Shown here: positions 8,632-17,990 of the stretch, piece by piece | How the letters are laid out: each line of letters starts with the position of its first letter | Numbering within the stretch: the stretch's first letter is position 1 | Assembly: GCA_025923195.1 (NCBI GenBank) | Contig: JAICGJ010000041.1 | Location: forward strand, 1 to 36,089 | DNA from: Chryseolinea sp. | GTDB lineage: Bacteria > Bacteroidota > Bacteroidia > Cytophagales > Cyclobacteriaceae | Direction of reading: 5' to 3' | Length of the DNA: 36,089 nt | Notes under the pieces: model-generated | Database searches by the model: none | Seen by the model: only the letters and a program-made list of their open reading frames with translations | Told to the model about the DNA's origin: nothing | Made by a program: the position numbers and the translations under genes

Positions 8632-9006
8632 ATGCGAATTTTAAATTTTGTACTGGCCGTAATGTTTCTACTTTTTGCATTTGTCCAGATCAATGACCCG
8701 GATCCAGTGCTATGGATTCTTATTTACGGCGGAATGGCCGTGCTTTGCGTCATGGCGATCTTTGAGGTTTATCCAAAGAAAGTTATCATTGGAATTCTGG
8801 TGCTTTTCATTGGTTACAGCTTGGTTTACATTCCTGGTACTTTGGAGTGGCTCAGGAATGATAATAAGGAAATGTTGTTTGATGACCTGGCTAAGATGCA
8901 GTTTCCGTACATAGAGGAAACGCGCGAATTCATGGGACTGCTCATCTGTATTATTGTACTATTCTTCCATCTTTATCGCGCGAGACGCTCCAGAATTTCG
9001 ACCTGA
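8632..9006 (+). CDS. TMEM220-like small membrane protein
   Basis: A 124-residue, very hydrophobic protein with about four predicted membrane spans (roughly residues 3-20, 26-44, 49-68 and 100-118). The first span is followed by the QINDPDP motif typical of the transmembrane 220 family, and the second by a short cytoplasmic turn. A conserved-looking loop (LEWLRNDNKEM, FPYIEETREFMG) precedes the last span. The frame can be extended to a TTG at 8608, but the ATG at 8632 puts the first span right at the N-terminus, as in the family. Function is unknown. It stands alone between a terminator and the alpha-glucan operon. Confidence 0.85.
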   Translation: MRILNFVLAVMFLLFAFVQINDPDPVLWILIYGGMAVLCVMAIFEVYPKKVIIGILVLFIGYSLVYIPGTLEWLRNDNKEMLFDDLAKMQFPYIEETREFMGLLICIIVLFFHLYRARRSRIST

Positions 9007-9175
9007 AAATTTACGCTAATAATAACCGGTGGATTATGACCTCGGCGAGCGGGCGTGCTACAACGATTGCCCCATTCTTCCGGAACCTTCACGTGCGATT
9101 TTACTGAATATTCGAGGTAGGTGGATGCAAACAAAATATAGACAGGGGAAATCTAATGCCCCCGGATTTTTTATA

Positions 9176-9208
9176 TTACATGGGAATTATTGTCTGAGTG
9201 CCATGTAA
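9176..9208. promoter_or_regulatory. Perfect 8-bp inverted repeat upstream of the alpha-glucan operon
   Basis: TTACATGG (9176-9183) and CCATGTAA (9201-9208) form a perfect inverted repeat with a 17-base spacer, 58 bp before the start codon of the first amylase gene. The geometry could suit a dimeric regulator, but no family can be assigned and no clear -7 element was found nearby. The rest of 9007-9265 shows no gene. Confidence 0.35.
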
Positions 9209-9265
9209 GAGCTTAACTATGATTGTCGCCTGTCAAATTTCTCCTAACATAAAATTCTTTTTTCG

Positions 9266-11059
9266 ATGAAATGGGCAGTACTTATTTTTATGATTGCCCT
9301 CGCTTGTACTCCTGCGAAGGAAAAAATACCCCCCGCGGTTATGACACAAACTGTTTCCGGAAAAATTGTGATCTATCAATTGTTACCCAGGCTGTTCGGC
9401 AATAAGATCTCCGTAAATAAACCATACGGGACTATTCAGGAAAATGGTGTGGGTAAGTTCAACGACATCAGCACTGAGGCTTTGAGGAGGATTAAGGAAC
9501 TAGGGATTTCTCATATATGGTATACAGGCGTGATCGAGCATGCCGTCCTGACAGACTATACATCCTATGGGATTCCGCTCGACGATGCTGACGTTGTAAA
9601 GGGGAGGGCGGGTTCTCCCTACGCGATAAAAGATTACTATGATGTTGATCCCGACCTGGCGCAAAGTATCACCCGACGCATGAGGGAGTTTGAGCAACTC
9701 ATTGATCGAACCCATGCGGAAGGGCTGAAAGTAATTATTGATTTTGTACCAAACCACGTCGCGCGCAGGTATAAATCGGATGCAAAACCCGCGGGCGCGC
9801 AGGATCTTGGCGAGACAGATGATAAGACGGTGGCATTCAGCCCAAAAAATAATTTTTATTATTTGCTGGGCCAATCCTTTCAGGTGCCGCCTGGGTACGA
9901 ACCGTTGGGAAGGGAAAATACCTTTCCAACTAAGGACGGAAAATTTGACGAAAATCCGGCTAAGGCGACCGGCAATGATCAGTTTGATTCTCGCCCAAAA
10001 ATTACGGACTGGTTTGAGACAATAAAACTCAATTACGGGGTGGACATTCAGAACGGGCGTCAGAAATTTTTCGATCCCATCCCTGACACCTGGATTAAAA
10101 TGAAAGACATTCTAACTTTTTGGGCTGCAAAAAATATTGATGGATTTCGGTGCGACATGGCTGAAATGGTCCCGGTCGAATTTTGGAATTGGGTTATCCC
10201 CCAAATTAAAGCAATCAATCAGAACGTTGTTTTCATCGCAGAAATTTATAATCCTGCTGAATATAGAAATTTCATAACGAAAGGTGGATTCGACTACCTG
10301 TACGACAAAGTTCAATTATATGACACGTTGCGGCTCTTGTTAAATGGGCAGCGAAGTTCTGCTGATATACATGAAATTCATGAAAGCCTTTCCGGGATTA
10401 ACGACAAGATGTTGCATTTCCTGGAGAATCATGATGAGCAGCGTATCGCTTCCAGGTTTTTCGCAGGTGATATGTGGAAAGCATTGCCAGCAATGGTTGT
10501 TAGTGCAACCATTGACCGCGGGCCCGTCCTGATATATTGCGGGCAAGAAGTCGGGGAGCCAGGGGCAGGTGCAGAGGGGTTTCAGGTTGATGATGGTCGG
10601 ACTACTATTTTTGACTATTGGGGCATGCCAGAGCACCAGAAGTGGATGAATGGAGGCACGTTTAACGGAGATTCGTTGAGTGCAGAACAGAAGCAGCTTC
10701 GTCAATTCTACAGCGATCTTTTGAATCTCGCTTCCCGAAATCCTGCGATCACACAGGGCGGCTATATGGACCTTACATCCTCTAACATGTCGGCCGGTAA
10801 TATTAACGATCGCATTCATGTCTTCCTTCGCTTTGCAGGTGACGAAAGATTACTGATCATAAATAGCTTCAACACTAAAGATCAGCTTATTAAAGTTCAG
10901 ATTCCAATCGATGCAATTTCAGCCATGGGACTTGAAGCGGACGGCGCATATATCGCCCGTGATTTATTATGGAGAGAGGTAGAAGTTGGACTGAGTCAGG
11001 GTTTTCAGTTTGAGTTGAATTGCAAACCTTTCAGTTCTTATATTTTAAAAATCAAATAA
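9266..11059 (+). CDS. Lipoprotein GH13 alpha-amylase family glycosidase
   Basis: A 597-residue protein with a very short lipoprotein signal (Cys14 in IALAC), so it should sit on the periplasmic or outer face of a membrane. The GH13 catalytic barrel is complete: region I DFVPNH (159-164), nucleophile D297 in GFRCDMAEM, acid/base E326 in FIAEIYN, and the transition-state stabiliser D390 in ENHDEQ. A C-terminal beta-sandwich domain covers about 515-597. It should hydrolyse alpha-1,4-linked glucan or maltodextrin outside the cytoplasm; chain-length preference cannot be read from sequence. It starts the operon, and the next gene begins 9 bp after its stop. Confidence 0.9.
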   Translation: MKWAVLIFMIALACTPAKEKIPPAVMTQTVSGKIVIYQLLPRLFGNKISVNKPYGTIQENGVGKFNDISTEALRRIKELGISHIWYTGVIEHAVLTDYTSYGIPLDDADVVKGRAGSPYAIKDYYDVDPDLAQSITRRMREFEQLIDRTHAEGLKVIIDFVPNHVARRYKSDAKPAGAQDLGETDDKTVAFSPKNNFYYLLGQSFQVPPGYEPLGRENTFPTKDGKFDENPAKATGNDQFDSRPKITDWFETIKLNYGVDIQNGRQKFFDPIPDTWIKMKDILTFWAAKNIDGFRCDMAEMVPVEFWNWVIPQIKAINQNVVFIAEIYNPAEYRNFITKGGFDYLYDKVQLYDTLRLLLNGQRSSADIHEIHESLSGINDKMLHFLENHDEQRIASRFFAGDMWKALPAMVVSATIDRGPVLIYCGQEVGEPGAGAEGFQVDDGRTTIFDYWGMPEHQKWMNGGTFNGDSLSAEQKQLRQFYSDLLNLASRNPAITQGGYMDLTSSNMSAGNINDRIHVFLRFAGDERLLIINSFNTKDQLIKVQIPIDAISAMGLEADGAYIARDLLWREVEVGLSQGFQFELNCKPFSSYILKIK

Positions 11060-11068
11060 CGATTTCCT

Positions 11069-12655
11069 GTGAACCGGCCGACTCTCATTTTCCTGCTATT
11101 GACCTGCGCGCTGATGACAGCGTGCAATAATGAAAATCCGTCCAATGTAGTAGAATGGCCTCACGGCGTTAAGTACGAAATATTTGTAATGTCTTTCGCG
11201 GATGGAGACGGAAACGGCAAAGGTGATTTCAAAGGGCTGACTTCAAAATTGGACTATCTTAAAGACCTTGGCGTCAATGGTGTCTGGCTCATGCCGATTA
11301 TGCCATCCGACACGTATCACAAGTATCATGTCATTGACTACAAGAACATAGACCCTGACTATGGCACGCTAGCTGATTTTAAGACCTTTGTAGACGAGGC
11401 ACACAAGCGAAACATCAAGATTATAACTGATTATGTAATCAATCATACCGGCAACTTGCATCCATGGTTCCTTGAGGCCCAAAAAAGTAAGGATAACACA
11501 TACCGGGATTACTATGTGTGGGCAAAAAAGGATTCGATCAGGAATCAGATCTTTAAAAAGACCGTTTCACTTGACTCTGATAATATTCGCAAGTGGCACG
11601 CTATCAATGGCGACACCGTCAATGAACAATACTACGGATACTTCAACGGCCTTTGTCCTGACTTAAATCTTGATAATCCTCAGGTGCGGGAAGAGATACT
11701 TGATATTGCCAGATTCTGGCTCAACGATGTAAAGGTTGATGGATTCAGAATGGATGCAGCGCGACATATATTTCCTGATGAACGTGCTGCAGACAATCAT
11801 GAATTTTGGGTTTGGTTCAGAACGGAACTGGAGAAGATAAACCCGGATGTTTATCTGGTGGGCGAAGTTTGGTCAGACGCAAAGACCGTGGCACCATATC
11901 TGAAAGGCTTGCCATCGTTGTTCAACTTTGACCTGGGTTATGCAATCACCAGTGTCGCATCCTCAGGGATGGATACGATTGGGCTAGTCAAAAAATATAA
12001 GGAAATCAGTGACTATTACAGATCAATCACAACAGAATATCTGGACGCTACTTTTATCAAGAACCATGATCAAACCAGGCTGTTAACGGAATTAAAGGGA
12101 GATCAAAATAAAGCTCGTATCGCCGCTTCCCTTTTATTGACTTTGCCTGGAACTCCTTATTTGTATTATGGTGAAGAAATCGGCATGTTGGGCGACAAGT
12201 TGAAAACATATGAAGATTTTTTTGGACCTGATGCATATGTACGAGAGCCATTTAACTGGGATGTTGATCAGCAAGATCCCATGGAAACATCTTGGGAAAA
12301 ACCGGAGTTTAGCACAGATGAAACAGTGGTTCCTCAACGAATTCAGGAAAACGATCCCTCATCACTGCTGAATTTCTATAAGAAACTGATACAATACCGA
12401 AACTCCAGTTTACCATTGACCCGTGGCGAGATTGAGTATTCTCCTATTAATGTCTCGGAGATCGTTAGTTTTAAGCGCACATTTGAGGATGAGGAGGAAC
12501 TGGTTGTTCATAATGTCTCGGATGTAGAAGTTACGATAAAACTGGAAGGCGACCTGGGTAGCTTCGATGATGTTAAGTACTACTCGAACGACGACTACAC
12601 CTGGAAGGATAGTGAATTAAAACTTCCGGCATTTAGCACTGTAATTTTGGAATAA
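11069..12655 (+). CDS. Second lipoprotein GH13 alpha-amylase
   Basis: A 528-residue protein. A GTG start at 11069 gives a proper lipoprotein leader (hydrophobic stretch, then LMTAC with Cys19); the first in-frame ATG falls inside that leader, so GTG is preferred. GH13 motifs are complete: DYVINH (121-126), nucleophile D229 in GFRMDAARH, acid/base E266 in LVGEVW, and D334 in IKNHDQ. The N-terminal YEIFVMSFADGDGNGKGDF is typical of exo-acting amylases and oligo-glucosidases, with a calcium-loop-like DGDGNGKGD. It probably works with the upstream amylase to reduce glucans to maltose or glucose outside the cytoplasm. Its stop overlaps the glgE start by one base (TAATG), which implies translational coupling. 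Confidence 0.9.
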   Translation: MNRPTLIFLLLTCALMTACNNENPSNVVEWPHGVKYEIFVMSFADGDGNGKGDFKGLTSKLDYLKDLGVNGVWLMPIMPSDTYHKYHVIDYKNIDPDYGTLADFKTFVDEAHKRNIKIITDYVINHTGNLHPWFLEAQKSKDNTYRDYYVWAKKDSIRNQIFKKTVSLDSDNIRKWHAINGDTVNEQYYGYFNGLCPDLNLDNPQVREEILDIARFWLNDVKVDGFRMDAARHIFPDERAADNHEFWVWFRTELEKINPDVYLVGEVWSDAKTVAPYLKGLPSLFNFDLGYAITSVASSGMDTIGLVKKYKEISDYYRSITTEYLDATFIKNHDQTRLLTELKGDQNKARIAASLLLTLPGTPYLYYGEEIGMLGDKLKTYEDFFGPDAYVREPFNWDVDQQDPMETSWEKPEFSTDETVVPQRIQENDPSSLLNFYKKLIQYRNSSLPLTRGEIEYSPINVSEIVSFKRTFEDEEELVVHNVSDVEVTIKLEGDLGSFDDVKYYSNDDYTWKDSELKLPAFSTVILE

Positions 12656-14595
12656 TGGATTTAAAAGGACAATCAAGAGTCGTAATAGAAAATGTACAAC
12701 CACAAATAGACGAAGGGTTGTATCCAGCGAAACGCACCGTTGGTGAAAGAGTGGATGTTACTGCAGACATATTCGTAGATGGGCATGACCATATCCGCGC
12801 AAGGTTGTTGTTTAAGAAGGAAGGCGAAGCAAAATGGAAAGAATGTGAAATGCTGCACATCAGGAACGATGAGTGGCGTGCGTCCTTCTACGCGGAGGAA
12901 AAAGGTATTTACAGATTTACCCTTCAAGCGTGGGTAGACCATTTTGAAACTTGGTATGACGGCTTTAGGAAAAAGGCAGACGCGGGCGTTGATGTACACC
13001 TCGAACTGCAGGAAGGTGTTGCTATGCTGAAAACGTTGGCACACAGCCATGAAACTTTAAAGAGCGTGTCAAAGAAGCTGGAACAAGAGTATTCTCTGGC
13101 CATTGCTTTTGTTCTCAGCCCTGAGTTTGCAGCAGTTGTTCACGGACACCCGCTCGTACAACATGCGCACACATATCACAAGCAATTGAAAGTCGTAGTT
13201 GAACACGAGAAAGCTAACTTCAGCGCCTGGTATGAATTATTTCCGAGATCAGCATCGCTGGATCGGAAGCATGGAACTTTCAAAGACGTTATCAGACTTT
13301 TACCCCGCATCTCGGCGATGGGTTTTGATGTATTGTACCTCCCACCGATTCACCCCATTGGCAAGGTCAATCGCAAAGGAAAAAATAACAATGTAAAAGC
13401 TGATTCGGGGGAACCTGGGTCACCTTGGGCTATCGGTAGTGACGAAGGAGGGCATAAGTCAATTCTCCCAGAGCTTGGTTCGCTGGAGTCATATAAACTT
13501 CTCATATCCGAAGCGAGGAAACACGGCATTGATGTGGCATTGGACATTGCATTTCAATGCGCACCAGACCACCCTTATGTGAACGATCATCCCGAATGGT
13601 TCAAACAACGACCGGATGGATCAATTCAATATGCAGAAAATCCTCCAAAAAAATATCAGGACATTTATCCGTTTAATTTTGAGAATGAAAATTGGTTTGG
13701 GTTGTGGAATGAACTGAAATCCGTAATAACCTACTGGATCGATCAGGGGGTAAAGATCTTTCGCGTTGATAACCCGCATACCAAACCCGTTGCGTTTTGG
13801 GAGTGGGCTATACATGAAGTGAATAAGGAGTATTCTGATATCATCTTTTTGTCAGAGGCGTTTACACGCCCCAAAGTGATGGCCTCCCTGGCAAAGATCG
13901 GATTTACCCAGTCGTATACCTATTTCACGTGGCGCGTTTCGAAACAGGAGCTCACAGAATACATGAACGAGCTAGTATTCGGTCCATCGCGTAATTATTT
14001 TCGTCCCAATTTCTGGCCTAATACCCCTGACATTCTGCCGTACCATTTACAACATCAGGGTGAAAATATTTTTATCATCCGGTTGGCGCTGGCTGCTACT
14101 CTTTCATCTAACTATGGTATCTACGGACCGGCTTACGAATGGCATGATAATATTCCAATGCCGGGTAAAGAAGAATATTTTAACTCCGAAAAATATGAGA
14201 TAAAACATCACGATTGGAAAAAGACGAACCGCATGACTGATATTATATCGATACTCAATGCGGCCAGGAAGAATAACAAGGCGTTGCAGTCAACATGGAA
14301 TCTCCAGTTTTGTACGATCGAAAACGAAAATCTTCTGGGCTATCTGAAGGCAACAGATGATCTTTCCAATATCATACTACTAGTTGTGAACCTGGATGCA
14401 CATGGTCGTCAATCGGGATATGTTCAATTGCCCTTAAGTACATTAAAGATTAACGGTAGGGTTAACGTTAAGGCCCATGACATTGTTACCGATGAGCAGT
14501 ACACCTGGACGCAGGAATGGAATTATATAGAATTGGATCCGTACAAGATGCCATTTCATCTGTTTAAACTAGAAGTTCACGAATCATTTATGTAA
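12655..14595 (+). CDS. glgE: Alpha-1,4-glucan:maltose-1-phosphate maltosyltransferase (GlgE, GH13_3)
   Basis: A 646-residue cytoplasmic enzyme that transfers maltosyl units from alpha-maltose-1-phosphate to the non-reducing ends of alpha-1,4-glucan, releasing phosphate. The N-terminal domain opens with the typical VVIENVQPQIDEGLYPAKR. The barrel has YLPPIHPIG (about 225-233), nucleophile D372 in FRVDNPHTKP, acid/base E401 in FLSEAFTRP and the family segment FWPNTPDILPYHL. Length and motif order match known GlgE. It is coupled to both neighbours by one-base TAATG overlaps. The following gene carries maltokinase, the enzyme that makes its donor, so the core of the GlgE pathway is intact. Confidence 0.96.
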   Translation: MDLKGQSRVVIENVQPQIDEGLYPAKRTVGERVDVTADIFVDGHDHIRARLLFKKEGEAKWKECEMLHIRNDEWRASFYAEEKGIYRFTLQAWVDHFETWYDGFRKKADAGVDVHLELQEGVAMLKTLAHSHETLKSVSKKLEQEYSLAIAFVLSPEFAAVVHGHPLVQHAHTYHKQLKVVVEHEKANFSAWYELFPRSASLDRKHGTFKDVIRLLPRISAMGFDVLYLPPIHPIGKVNRKGKNNNVKADSGEPGSPWAIGSDEGGHKSILPELGSLESYKLLISEARKHGIDVALDIAFQCAPDHPYVNDHPEWFKQRPDGSIQYAENPPKKYQDIYPFNFENENWFGLWNELKSVITYWIDQGVKIFRVDNPHTKPVAFWEWAIHEVNKEYSDIIFLSEAFTRPKVMASLAKIGFTQSYTYFTWRVSKQELTEYMNELVFGPSRNYFRPNFWPNTPDILPYHLQHQGENIFIIRLALAATLSSNYGIYGPAYEWHDNIPMPGKEEYFNSEKYEIKHHDWKKTNRMTDIISILNAARKNNKALQSTWNLQFCTIENENLLGYLKATDDLSNIILLVVNLDAHGRQSGYVQLPLSTLKINGRVNVKAHDIVTDEQYTWTQEWNYIELDPYKMPFHLFKLEVHESFM

Positions 14596-17500
14596 TGAGC
14601 TTACTGCCGAGAATGAATGACTCCCTGTGGTTTAAAGATGCTATAATATACGAGGTGTCCGTACGCGCCTTCTTTGACAGCAACGCAGACGGCATTGGCG
14701 ACTTTCAGGGATTAATTCAAAAGCTTGACTATTTGGAAGATCTTGGAGTCAATACGATCTGGTTACTGCCGTTTTATACCTCGCCCTTAAAAGATGACGG
14801 ATTCGATGTCATAGATCATTGTGACGTGCATCCGGATTTTGGTACACTAACTGATTTTAAGCAGTTTCTTAAAGAGGCACACCGCAGGGGATTGCGGATC
14901 ATCACAGAACTTATCCTAAACCACACTTCCGATCAACATCCCTGGTTTAAGCGTTCGCGAAAAGCAAAGGCGGGTACGCGATACAGGGATTTCTACGTTT
15001 GGAGTGATACGCCCGAAAAATACAAAGAGGCAAGGGTCATTTTTACCTCAGAAGAGTCTACCAACTGGACCTGGGATCCAGATGCAAAAGCATATTATTG
15101 GCATCGTTTCTTCAGGCACCAACCGGAACTGAACTTTGACAACGCTGAGGTACAACTTGAAATGATCAAGATAGTTGATTTTTGGATGAAGCTGGGAGTT
15201 GATGGTTTCAGGTTGTCGTCGGTGCCTTTCCTGTACGAGGAAGAAGGTACGAGTTGCGAAAATTTGCCGCAGACTCATGCTTACCTCAAGAGACTTCGAA
15301 GCCATATTGACAAGAATTACAAGAACAGGATTCTGATTGCAGAGGCAAACCTGTGGCCAGAGGATGCTGCAGATTACTTTGGTGGGGGAGAGGAATGCCA
15401 CATGAATTTTCATTATCCGCTCATGCCGCGTATGTTCCTGGCGTTGCGCACCGAAGATAGTTATCCGATCATAGATATAATGGAACAGACCCCGGAAACG
15501 CCTCCCAATAGTCAATGGGCGCTTTTCTTGCGGAATCATGATGAGCTTGGATTGGAAATGGTTACTGAAGAGGAAAAAGATTATCTCTTCAAAGCGTATG
15601 CTCACGATAGCAACACTAAATTCAACATGGGCATCAGACGTCGCCTGGCACCTTTGATGAATAACGACCGGAGAAAAGCGGAACTCCTACACGCCATTTT
15701 GCTATCATTGCCCGGATCGCCCGTGTTGTATTATGGGGATGAAATCGGAATGGGTGACAACGTCTACCTTGGCGATCGATATGGAGTGCGTACACCCATG
15801 CAGTGGGACATGAATTTGAACGCTGGATTTTCTAAGGCAAACCCACAAAGATTATACCTTCCCATTGTTACCGATCCTGCCTACAGACATGAATCGGTGA
15901 ACGTAGCTGCCCAGGAGGAGAATCCATCCTCGTTTTTATGGTGGATGAAACAAGTGATCTCGATGCGCAAAAGGCTTAACATATTTGGTCGCGGCGACAT
16001 GAAGTTTTTGGAGAGCTCCAACGCAAAGGTATTGTCCTTCGTCCGCACACATGAAAAGCAAAACATAGTCGTAGTTGCTAATCTCTCTCAGTTCTCGCAA
16101 TCAACGACTATCAATCTGGCAGAATATAAGGGCTGTGATATTACTGAGGTCTTTAGCCAAAACAGATTCATGAGTGTAGGTGACGGTGATTACCCTATTA
16201 CAATCGGACCTTACGGATATTTCTGGTTTCAGGTGGATGTTGCTGAGAAAAAGGAAAAGGAACCGAGCGGAGAACTCTACTTGCTTAGGACCGATGTATC
16301 CTGGGAAAAATTGTTCGATAATTACAACGAGCTGCGCATCCTGGAAAGAAAAGTATTGCTGCCTTTTATGAAAAAGTGCCGGTGGTTTGGAGGAAAGGCA
16401 AAGGTGGTCAGCAAGGTAAACATGCAAAAAACGATCCCTGTGAAAGTAGATGGCGACACACACTTCTTGGCCGTCATCCAGGTTGATTATGTTCAGCGCT
16501 TGCCAGAACTCTATTTCCTTCCTCTGGCATTCCTTCCTTCAGACAGCATTATGGAACGTGTTGAGTACACCGTTCAGAGTGTAGTTTGTCGCGCTGAGAT
16601 ACAGGGCAAAGCCGGATTTATCATGGATAGCAGCTATGACAAGCTATTCCGTGACTTCCTTTTCATGAGCATGGGAAAGGAGACGAAAGTCAGAGTTGAT
16701 GACGGAGGTTCGTTGTTATTCAAGGCAGGCGTCTTTGCAAAGATCGATGTCAATAAGGAAATAGATTCCAAGATCCTGCGGGCAGACCAAAGCAATACGG
16801 CTATAATTTATAATGACCAGTACTTTTTCAAATTCTATAGAAAGCTTGAAAGCGAGATTAACCCGGAGCTTGAGATTGTGCAATTCTTGTCAGAGCATAC
16901 GAACTTCCGAAATTCTCCACGCTACGCTGGGAGTGTTGAATATCAAGATCAGGATGGTGGACATATTGTATTTGGCCTATTGCAACAGAAAGTGGAAAAC
17001 CAGGGGGAGGCGTGGAGTATGTCTGTAGATTCCGTCGGAAGATTTTACGAACGGATCATGGCAAAGGCAAAAACGATAGCCTTGCCAAAGCTCATCAATA
17101 AAGCGGCAATAAAATTCGAGGAGGCTCCTGATGTTATCCAGGAGTTCATTGGTCGTGGCTTCTATGAGCGGATGGTTCGTCTCGGCTTGCGCACTGCAGA
17201 GATGCACCTGGCGCTGGGCTCTAATACTTCAAACCCAGCATTTGCTCCCGAAAGTTTTACAGCCAATTATCAGCGCTCTCTATACTCTTCACTGCGAAAG
17301 CTGGTCAAAGACCGATTTAACTTGTTGGAGACAACCCTTCCTAAACTAACGCCCGAGGTGCAGCAGTTTGCAAAAAAAGTGCTTGCCATGGAGGGTGCGA
17401 TCATGGAGTGTTTTAGCGAAGTGTACCAACTGAAGATCAGGAGTCATAAAATCAGGATCCATGGAGATTATCACCTGGGACAAGTACTTTTCACGGGAAA

Positions 17501-17927
17501 GGATTTTGTCATTATCGATTTTGAAGGTGAACCCGGGCTGTCATTCAGCGAGAGAAGGCTGAAGAAAAGTGCTTTGAAGGACGTAGCAGGAATGATGCGG
17601 TCAATTCATTATGCAGCGTTTGGGAAGATCTTGTTGAATGAGAATTATCGCGAACGGGACTTGGAGTTTTTGGAAAGCTGGGCGGAACAATGGCAACATT
17701 ATGTCAGCCGGTTTTATCTGGGAGCTTATATGGAGAGAATGAATATGGGTAGCACGCTTTCAAAGGAGGATGACGTGCTTATACGAACGTTTCTGCTTGA
17801 AAAGGCAATTTACGAATTGGGATATGAATTAAATGGACGCCCGGACTGGACAATCATACCTTTGAGAGGAATTCACTATATTATGAAGAGGTATCAGGAA
17901 GAGAAAGAAGATAATAAGAAAAAATAG
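14595..17927 (+). CDS. treS: Trehalose synthase (TreS)-maltokinase (Pep2) fusion with a substituted TreS nucleophile
   Basis: A 1110-residue fusion. Residues 1 to about 550 are a TreS-type GH13 domain: ELILNHTSDQHPWF, acid/base E250 in IAEANLWPED, D316 in FLRNHDELGLEM, and the family loop GDEIGMGDNVYLGDR. At the nucleophile site, where TreS normally has GFRLDAVPYL, this protein has GFRLSSVPFL. S208 (TCG at 15216) replaces the catalytic Asp, so trehalose-maltose isomerisation is probably lost. Residues from about 560 to the end are a maltokinase: CRWFGGKAK (595-603), HGDYHLGQ (from H956) and IDFEGEP (D975), all intact. The kinase should make maltose-1-phosphate for GlgE with ATP. It overlaps glgE by one base. 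The TreS part may now be structural, or a carbohydrate-binding scaffold. Confidence 0.94.
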   Translation: MSLLPRMNDSLWFKDAIIYEVSVRAFFDSNADGIGDFQGLIQKLDYLEDLGVNTIWLLPFYTSPLKDDGFDVIDHCDVHPDFGTLTDFKQFLKEAHRRGLRIITELILNHTSDQHPWFKRSRKAKAGTRYRDFYVWSDTPEKYKEARVIFTSEESTNWTWDPDAKAYYWHRFFRHQPELNFDNAEVQLEMIKIVDFWMKLGVDGFRLSSVPFLYEEEGTSCENLPQTHAYLKRLRSHIDKNYKNRILIAEANLWPEDAADYFGGGEECHMNFHYPLMPRMFLALRTEDSYPIIDIMEQTPETPPNSQWALFLRNHDELGLEMVTEEEKDYLFKAYAHDSNTKFNMGIRRRLAPLMNNDRRKAELLHAILLSLPGSPVLYYGDEIGMGDNVYLGDRYGVRTPMQWDMNLNAGFSKANPQRLYLPIVTDPAYRHESVNVAAQEENPSSFLWWMKQVISMRKRLNIFGRGDMKFLESSNAKVLSFVRTHEKQNIVVVANLSQFSQSTTINLAEYKGCDITEVFSQNRFMSVGDGDYPITIGPYGYFWFQVDVAEKKEKEPSGELYLLRTDVSWEKLFDNYNELRILERKVLLPFMKKCRWFGGKAKVVSKVNMQKTIPVKVDGDTHFLAVIQVDYVQRLPELYFLPLAFLPSDSIMERVEYTVQSVVCRAEIQGKAGFIMDSSYDKLFRDFLFMSMGKETKVRVDDGGSLLFKAGVFAKIDVNKEIDSKILRADQSNTAIIYNDQYFFKFYRKLESEINPELEIVQFLSEHTNFRNSPRYAGSVEYQDQDGGHIVFGLLQQKVENQGEAWSMSVDSVGRFYERIMAKAKTIALPKLINKAAIKFEEAPDVIQEFIGRGFYERMVRLGLRTAEMHLALGSNTSNPAFAPESFTANYQRSLYSSLRKLVKDRFNLLETTLPKLTPEVQQFAKKVLAMEGAIMECFSEVYQLKIRSHKIRIHGDYHLGQVLFTGKDFVIIDFEGEPGLSFSERRLKKSALKDVAGMMRSIHYAAFGKILLNENYRERDLEFLESWAEQWQHYVSRFYLGAYMERMNMGSTLSKEDDVLIRTFLLEKAIYELGYELNGRPDWTIIPLRGIHYIMKRYQEEKEDNKKK

Positions 17928-17930
17928 TTA

Positions 17931-17973
17931 CGACACAGAATATGCGGCATCAAATTTAGCCGATTCTATGTCG
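17931..17973. repeat. Imperfect inverted repeat between the treS fusion and glgB
   Basis: CGACACAGAAT (17931-17941) and ATTCTATGTCG (17963-17973) pair at 10 of 11 positions across a 21-base spacer. There is no T run after it, so it is not a classical terminator. It could be an RNA hairpin that separates expression of glgB from the upstream genes, or chance. Confidence 0.35.
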
Positions 17974-17990
17974 CCCCAAACCTTACATGT

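Noticed and set aside
15048-15605. 185-codon minus-strand open frame inside the treS fusion
   Set aside because: Antisense shadow of a clear GH13 domain; no family resemblance.
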